64,000 nt of DNA from Trueperaceae bacterium (lineage in GTDB: Bacteria > Deinococcota > Deinococci > Deinococcales > Trueperaceae). The stretch lies in NCBI GenBank assembly GCA_030147925.1, contig JASBUK010000099.1:1-64000 (forward strand). Direction: 5' to 3'. The position numbers were made by a program, and so were the translations under genes. Positions 59,594 to 64,000 of this stretch are shown piece by piece; the first letter of the stretch is position 1; every line of letters starts with the position of its first letter. Below the pieces are notes generated by a model. It searched no databases. It was not told where the DNA came from and worked only from the letters and a program-made list of their open reading frames with translations.

Positions 59594-60343
59594 ATGTTAA
59601 GCAAAATTAAATTGATTTCGGCGCTGTTAATCACAAGCTTGCTGACGCTTGCCGCTGCGCAAGCTACAGAAGACGCCCAAAGCATCATGGACGCCATTAT
59701 CGAAAATCTGCGTGGCGAGAGCGTCGAGGCTACCATCATCATGACGGTGACCAAAGATGATCGTGTCACGAATTATGAATTAAAGATCTATAGCGCAGGC
59801 GAAGATAAAGCACTCATTCAGGTGATGGCTCCACCCCGCGACGCAGGTCAGGCCATTCTCAACGTCGAACAGAATCTCTTTATCTACAACCCGCGTCTAA
59901 AACGCACCTTGCGGTTGCCGCCCAGTGGACGCAGCGACAGCTTTTTGGGTTCGGACCTTTCCTATAATGACCTCTCCGGTGACGATTATCGCGAAGACTA
60001 CAGCTCGAGCATTATTGAACAAACCGATAGCACCATTACGCTTGAGCTCATCCCCGGCCCACAAGCACCCACCCCTTATGGCAAGCTGCTCTTTACCGCC
60101 GACGCTACGACCTATGCTCCACTGGAACTCGTCTTTTATGACCAACGCGAGCAGCAGGTTAAGCTCATAACCTTTTCAGAGATAGTGGAAGCAAACGGAA
60201 AATTTATCCCCACGCGTTTTGAAGTGCAGGACCTCTTAAAAGAAAACAGCAGCACGGTAGCCGTGTGGCAGGATTATCAATTTGATGTAGAAATTCCCGA
60301 ATCCTGCTTTAGCCAGCAGGCGCTTGAAAGGGGGTGCCGGTAA
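59594..60343 (+). CDS. LolA-like outer-membrane lipoprotein-sorting protein
   Basis: A 249-residue secreted protein with a signal peptide (about 1-23, ending AAAQA). The mature part has the LolA/LolB-like unclosed barrel pattern: VEATIIMTVTKDDRVTNYEL, ALIQVMAPPRDAGQAIL, NPRLKRTLRLPPSGRSDSFLG and FLGSDLSYNDLSGDDY. Two Cys near the end (SCFSQQALERGC) may form a disulfide. It may carry a lipid or lipoprotein from the neighbouring FtsX-type transporter to the outer membrane. Confidence 0.85.
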   Translation: MLSKIKLISALLITSLLTLAAAQATEDAQSIMDAIIENLRGESVEATIIMTVTKDDRVTNYELKIYSAGEDKALIQVMAPPRDAGQAILNVEQNLFIYNPRLKRTLRLPPSGRSDSFLGSDLSYNDLSGDDYREDYSSSIIEQTDSTITLELIPGPQAPTPYGKLLFTADATTYAPLELVFYDQREQQVKLITFSEIVEANGKFIPTRFEVQDLLKENSSTVAVWQDYQFDVEIPESCFSQQALERGCR

Positions 60344-61567
60344 ATGCTCACACTAGCCTGGCGCAATCTGTGGCGGCAGCGCCGTCGCAGCCTGGTCACT
60401 GCCGGAGCAGTGGGCGTCGTGGTATTTTTGTCAATCTGGTATTACAGCATTGGTGGCGCCTCGGTCAACAGCTTGTATCAAAACCTCACTGAAACCACCG
60501 GACACATCCAAGTACACGTACCTAATTATCGTGATCTGCGCGAATTTCAGACGCTGCTGATTCGCAACGAACAAAGCGTAAGAGAGCGAGTGAACGCAAC
60601 TGTTAATCAAGGCGAAGTCGTGGGTGTGCTCGAGGTCTCAGCTTTGTTATCGGGCGAAGACCGTTCACGCGGCATTGTCTTAGTTGGGCAGGATTGGCCC
60701 GAACAAATACGCAGGCGTTTTGTCGATCAGAATTTAAGCGCCGGACGTTTTCTGGAAGCTGATGAGCTTAGTGGCATCGTGCTGGGCGAATCGCTGGCTC
60801 GAGCCCTTAAAGTCGGTTTGGGAGACGAGGTCTATGCCTACGCCCCTGGTACCGACGGCTACGGAGCCGCCGCCTATACCGTAATTGGGCTTTTGGATCT
60901 GCTTGACGCCAATATAGAAGCGCGCAGCGCCTATATCTCGCTGCCTGCCGCCCAGGAGCTAGCCGCGCCGGACGCCGTCACGCGTTTTGAGGTACATTTC
61001 CCAGAAATTCGTCGGGTTGACGAAGACCAGGGCGTGCAGCTTATCAGCGCTGACTTAAAAGCCGCACTACCGGATTACAGCGTCGAGAGCTGGCGCGATC
61101 TCGACCCCACCTTAGTGCAGATGCTGGAAATTCTCGGGCCGATGATGAACATTGTCAACGTCATCTTCTTTGTCTTAGCAGGCCTGCTGGTAGTCAACAC
61201 CGTCTATTTGGGCTTGATGGAGCGCATCCATGAGTTTGGCGTCATCATCAGCTTAGGAGCCAGTGGCCGTAAGGTCATGGGCATGATCACGCTCGAAAGC
61301 GTCTTGCTCTGCATCACGGGAGCTGCCGTAGGCGCGGTGTCGGGGCTTGCACTTGTGGCCCGGCTGGCGCAGGGTTTTACCTTCCCAGGTTTACAGGAGT
61401 ATTACGCCAGCTTTGGCATGAACCCGATACTTTACGCCAGTATTACCCCACAACAAGTGTTTTTCTCCGTTGGTTTCGCCATTGCCACCGGCATCTTGGC
61501 CGCCCTGTGGCCCGCTAGTGTGGCCTCAAGGCTCGAGCCTGTCGAAGCAATGCGTTTTACCGCCTAG
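60344..61567 (+). CDS. FtsX/LolC-like ABC permease
   Basis: A 407-residue permease homologous in layout to that at 58235-59515: helix 1 at about 18-42, a large extracytoplasmic domain, three helices at about 265-400 and the C-terminal LEPVEAMRF. Its ATG follows the previous stop directly (TAAATG). It should pair with the other permease as a heterodimer, as LolC and LolE do. Confidence 0.87.
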   Translation: MLTLAWRNLWRQRRRSLVTAGAVGVVVFLSIWYYSIGGASVNSLYQNLTETTGHIQVHVPNYRDLREFQTLLIRNEQSVRERVNATVNQGEVVGVLEVSALLSGEDRSRGIVLVGQDWPEQIRRRFVDQNLSAGRFLEADELSGIVLGESLARALKVGLGDEVYAYAPGTDGYGAAAYTVIGLLDLLDANIEARSAYISLPAAQELAAPDAVTRFEVHFPEIRRVDEDQGVQLISADLKAALPDYSVESWRDLDPTLVQMLEILGPMMNIVNVIFFVLAGLLVVNTVYLGLMERIHEFGVIISLGASGRKVMGMITLESVLLCITGAAVGAVSGLALVARLAQGFTFPGLQEYYASFGMNPILYASITPQQVFFSVGFAIATGILAALWPASVASRLEPVEAMRFTA

Positions 61568-61583
61568 CAAAAAGGAGTAATCA

Positions 61584-62285
61584 ATGTCTCAAGGCAACGT
61601 TTATTCAGTCAAAAATCTTAAAAAAATCTATCACACCGGCGAAGTTAAAACCCAGGCTTTAAGCGGGGTGAACTTAGACATCCACCAGGGTGAATTCACC
61701 GCCATCGCCGGACCGTCTGGCAGCGGTAAGAGCACGCTGCTACACCTCATGGGTGCATTAGATGAACCCAGTGAAGGAGAAGTCTGGCTAAACAGCACTC
61801 GTATCGATAATTTGAACAAGGTTGACTCGGCACAACTTCGCTTGTGGAATATCGGCTTTGTCTTTCAGGCCTATAACTTAATACCGGTGCTGACCGCGCT
61901 GGAAAACGCCGCTTTTGTGCTCGAGCTGCGGGGTTTGAGCAAAAAAGAACGCGAAGCCAAAGCCCTTGAAGCGCTAAAAGCCCTGGATATGGCGGAATAC
62001 GCCGACCGCAAACCCAATCAGCTCTCCGGCGGACAGCAGCAGCGCGTCGCCGTGGCCCGGGCTCTGGCCGCCGACCCCAGAATCATTTTGGCCGATGAGC
62101 CTACCGCCAACTTAGACTCCAAAACCGGTCACGCGCTTATTGACCATATGCTGCGCTTAAATAAAGAGCAGGGCATCACCTTTGTCTTTTCTACTCACGA
62201 CCCGCGCTTATTAGAACATGTCAGCCGTCTGGTACAGCTTGAAGACGGGCAAATCGTGAGTGATGAAGTCTTGCAACTAGCATGA
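61584..62285 (+). CDS. LolD/MacB-like ABC ATPase
   Basis: A 233-residue ATPase: Walker [11 protein letters not shown]-loop [14 protein letters not shown], signature [16 protein letters not shown], Walker [17 protein letters not shown] and switch His in [10 protein letters not shown]. The ENAAF and N-L-I-P pattern is typical of the LolD/MacB/FtsE-related group. AAGGAG before ATG; overlaps the next gene by 4 bases. Drives the two FtsX-type permeases. Confidence 0.93.
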   Translation: MSQGNVYSVKNLKKIYHTGEVKTQALSGVNLDIHQGEFTAIAGPSGSGKSTLLHLMGALDEPSEGEVWLNSTRIDNLNKVDSAQLRLWNIGFVFQAYNLIPVLTALENAAFVLELRGLSKKEREAKALEALKALDMAEYADRKPNQLSGGQQQRVAVARALAADPRIILADEPTANLDSKTGHALIDHMLRLNKEQGITFVFSTHDPRLLEHVSRLVQLEDGQIVSDEVLQLA

Positions 62286-63220
62286 GACGCCTTTTGCTAA
62301 GCCTCGTTATCTTAAGTGGTCTAACGCCTGTCCTTGCCCAGCTTAGCTACCGTGGTGAAATCGAATTTACCAGCGAGATGACTTTAAGCGTCGATTTTCC
62401 TGCACAGCCCGCCTGGACTTTAGCTGCCCATCTTGAGGCAGATTACACGCTATCTGAACTTAGTTTTAGGCTGATGCTCGACCCCAGTCTGCGCCTTAGT
62501 CCAGACAATGAGGTTGCTAGCGAAGTCGGCCTGACTGAAGCCTATCTGCTTTACAGCCAGGGGGTCGTTGACATCAGCGCCGGGCTCGAGCGCTTACCCT
62601 TGGAATACGCCCGTTTGAGCCTACCGTTTAGCATAGAAAAGATTGATAGCCGGGGCATCCGCTCAGGGGTTCCCGGCCTGCGTCTAAGCTGGTTTCCAGG
62701 CGATTGGCGCCTCCTTGCTACCGCCTTTTATCAGGACGAAAGAGTCACGCCCCTGCTAAGCGTCCGACGCGGTTTTGAAGGTTTTGAACTTGAGGCCTTT
62801 GTTCTTTATCAGGATCAGCTGATAGCAGGTTTGGGCGGCAGCGGCTTAATTGGCGACATCATCATCTACGGCGAAGCCTGGCTGTTTACCGACCCACTTC
62901 AAGGGCGTGGCGCTTTGGGACTAAGCGGCTTTATCGAGGACGCCCTGTGGACGGTTGAAGGAGCCTACGCCCCGACACCATTCAATGCTAAGGCTGCTTT
63001 TCCTCAGTTGGCCGCGCAACTTAATTTACCGCAAAACGATGAAATCAATTGGACATTTGGCGCCGGGGCCGGTTTTCCCGACAGCGGCACGGTAGGGCAA
63101 GCCAATATCAGCTTTAACCGCTTTGTTGACGAGCGGGACGTTACGCTTGGTCTGGCCGGACAGTTTAGTTCGAGCAGTACTATTTGGAGAGCACAGCTAA
63201 ACGTCAAGGGTTACTTTTAA
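62282..63220 (+). CDS. Outer-membrane beta-barrel-like protein of the export operon
   Basis: A 312-residue secreted protein: signal peptide (about 1-19, ending VLA), then alternating hydrophobic/polar strands throughout (LSYRGEIEFTSEMTLSVDF, FRLMLDPSLRLSP, TVEGAYAPTPFNAK) and a final residue Phe (LNVKGYF), the usual outer-membrane insertion signal. No family recognised. ATGA overlap with the ATPase gene makes it part of the operon; it may be the outer-membrane end point of the transport route. Confidence 0.7.
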   Translation: MRRLLLSLVILSGLTPVLAQLSYRGEIEFTSEMTLSVDFPAQPAWTLAAHLEADYTLSELSFRLMLDPSLRLSPDNEVASEVGLTEAYLLYSQGVVDISAGLERLPLEYARLSLPFSIEKIDSRGIRSGVPGLRLSWFPGDWRLLATAFYQDERVTPLLSVRRGFEGFELEAFVLYQDQLIAGLGGSGLIGDIIIYGEAWLFTDPLQGRGALGLSGFIEDALWTVEGAYAPTPFNAKAAFPQLAAQLNLPQNDEINWTFGAGAGFPDSGTVGQANISFNRFVDERDVTLGLAGQFSSSSTIWRAQLNVKGYF

Positions 63221-63232
63221 TACCAAAGTGAC

Positions 63233-63261
63233 GTTTTAATGTCACAAGGTGACATTAAAAC
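63233..63261. repeat. Perfect 13-bp inverted repeat
   Basis: GTTTTAATGTCAC-AAG-GTGACATTAAAAC, 12 bases after the export operon. No T tract follows. Similar to the perfect inverted repeat at 18923-18950 in position (after a gene) and in carrying a TGTCA/TGACA core. Confidence 0.65.
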
Positions 63262-63527
63262 CGCTCGTGTTCACGGAGTACCGCGTAGCGTGAGCGTATC
63301 CTTAGATAATTCAAACTACGACACCGTTAAATCGATTTGGTATCAAGGGGTTGTAAAACTAACAAAAAATAAGCCCTGCGTGGGAAGCGCAAGGCCAGGG
63401 AAGAGAACTGGGAACGAGGTTCTGGGAGGTCACCTCAGGTCCACGTTTTTATGATAGTTACAAAGTCTTACAAAATTCTTACAAATACCATCTGCAGGAA
63501 CATTAAACCAGAGTGATCCAACACAGC
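63262..63527. other. Gap after the export operon
   Basis: About 265 bases without a credible gene. It holds several short hairpin-capable segments (AGAAC-N10-GTTCT at 63402-63421; GAGGT-C-ACCTC at 63427-63437) followed by CACGTTTTT, and three TTACAA units at 10-11 base steps (63459-63486). A small RNA is possible but nothing matches a known family. Confidence 0.25.
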
Positions 63528-63580
63528 AAACAAAAATGTGGCCGGAATTATGCGGCTCCCAACCACAAATTCCGGCCCAC
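63528..63580 (-). terminator. Terminator downstream of the nitroreductase gene
   Basis: Stem GGCCGGAATT (63540-63549) with AATTCCGGCC (63568-63577), 18-base loop, followed on the minus strand by CACATTTTTGTTTG. It faces the minus-strand nitroreductase gene, about 180 bases beyond its stop. Confidence 0.55.
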
Positions 63581-63679
63581 TCCCATTTTGTTCCTCTAAC
63601 ACTTCTCTTCCTGAACTGAGTCTAGCATAATTCGCACGGGCGTAATTTGCGAAAATTCTCACTGCTGTGTACCACAAGC

Positions 63680-63755
63680 AGTTGGTAGGTGGTTGGTGGT
63701 TTGTAGTTTGTGGGAAAATCTCTACTTCACGCCTCACACCTTAACTTTGTAGGAA
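63680..63755. repeat. Heptad repeat array 7
   Basis: Plus strand GTTGGTA GGTGGTTGGTGG TTTGTAG TTTGTGG, with GTG/GTA triplets at 7-base steps, then on the minus strand GTTAAGG TGTGAGG CGTGAAGTAG. It starts about 7 bases after the nitroreductase stop (minus strand), like the other arrays after gene ends. Confidence 0.7.
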
Positions 63756-63761
63756 CTCTGT

Positions 63762-64000
63762 TCAGATAAAGGTGGCAATCTCCGCTAAGGTTTTTTTCTC
63801 AATCATTGGAACACGTGCGTTTTGCGCGGGATAACCCACCACTAACAACAAAAATGGACGCTCATTTTCTGGCCTGTGCAAAATCCTGTTTAAGAATTTC
63901 ATCGGGCTGGGCGTGTGCGTCAAACAGACAAGCCCGGCATGGTGCAGCGCCGTGATGAGCAAGCCCGTGGCAATACCGACAGATTCGCTGACGTAATAGT
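63762..64000 (-). CDS. Nitroreductase-family protein, C-terminal part (window edge)
   Basis: The last 79 residues of a minus-strand gene that continues beyond the window. The sequence [20 protein letters not shown], then [14 protein letters not shown] and [17 protein letters not shown], is typical of the FMN-dependent nitroreductase fold near its C-terminus. These enzymes reduce nitro compounds, quinones or act in deiodination. Substrate cannot be judged from this fragment. Confidence 0.8.
   Translation of the reverse strand, partial: YYVSESVGIATGLLITALHHAGLVCLTHTPSPMKFLNRILHRPENERPFLLLVVGYPAQNARVPMIEKKTLAEIATFI

Noticed and set aside
63373-63450. Small structured RNA (SRP RNA-like)
   Set aside because: Some short stems and a GGTC segment occur, but the conserved SRP core (GGAAGCAGC) is absent and no other RNA family fits.
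63468-63737. Minus-strand frame of 89 codons after the nitroreductase gene
   Set aside because: Crosses array 7 and the terminator hairpin; its translation is repeat-driven.
19505-63755. CRISPR-like reading of the regular repeats
   Set aside because: The repeat unit is 7 bases with no spacers, the content is degenerate and no cas genes are present.

Overview
The window (mid G+C, 64 kb) looks like chromosome of a member of the Deinococcota, most likely a mesophilic Truepera-like lineage. The evidence is indirect: two adjacent deoxynucleoside kinases, large BTAD-type regulators, signs of an outer membrane (LolA-like protein, a beta-barrel-like protein ending in Phe), a MurE without the meso-DAP signature, and many genes whose start codon sits 5-10 bases after a TANNNT box with no ribosome binding site (leaderless genes, common in Deinococcus). 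No tRNA, rRNA or CRISPR was seen.

Layout. 1-8 kb: a compact proteostasis cluster (HtrA-like pseudogene, M50/CBS protease, FtsH, diadenylate-cyclase-domain protein, CbpM, CbpA/DnaJ, two Hsp20) between a transposase N-terminus at the left edge and an IS110 transposase remnant. 8-16.7 kb: a divergent amino-sugar regulon (NagR-like regulator, NagB and two Gfo/Idh oxidoreductases on one strand; NagA and an ABC importer lacking its ATPase on the other) whose three promoters share an ATTGGT-N5-ATTGGT direct repeat. 16.7-27 kb: PhoU, cell-wall amidase, LigT-type phosphodiesterase, lipoproteins, VanY peptidase, GatC, SerS, a methyltransferase and a BTAD regulator. 27-39.5 kb: a reductive pyrimidine catabolism cluster (beta-ureidopropionase, PreT, PreA, dihydropyrimidinase, a four-gene NMT1-type ABC importer, class III aminotransferase). 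39.6-55 kb: VapBC, a frameshifted acyl-CoA synthetase, a lipoprotein hydrolase, CBS membrane protein, orphan MNT nucleotidyltransferase, two dNKs, MurE, pyrimidine phosphorylase, a JAMM peptidase with an E1-like enzyme, GGDEF protein and RNase R. 55-63 kb: cupredoxin lipoprotein, attenuator-controlled trpS, a GbsR-like regulator and an FtsX/LolA-like export operon. The right edge cuts a nitroreductase.

Four things go beyond gene content. (1) The octamer GCTCGAGC occurs about 55 times (about one expected), like HIP1 of cyanobacteria; it is scarce in the 1-8 kb cluster, supporting foreign origin of that cluster. (2) Intergenic gaps carry two repeat families: degenerate heptad arrays (GTRGNNN) that fold back on themselves just after stop codons, and about 90-bp MITE-like elements ending in GGTGTCCCAAATTGTGT. 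(3) trpS is preceded by a leaderless 28-codon leader peptide with Trp-Trp and a third Trp codon, followed by alternative hairpins and a terminator. (4) The first permease of the pyrimidine-cluster importer carries a roughly 360-residue repetitive beta-rich insertion after its first membrane segment.
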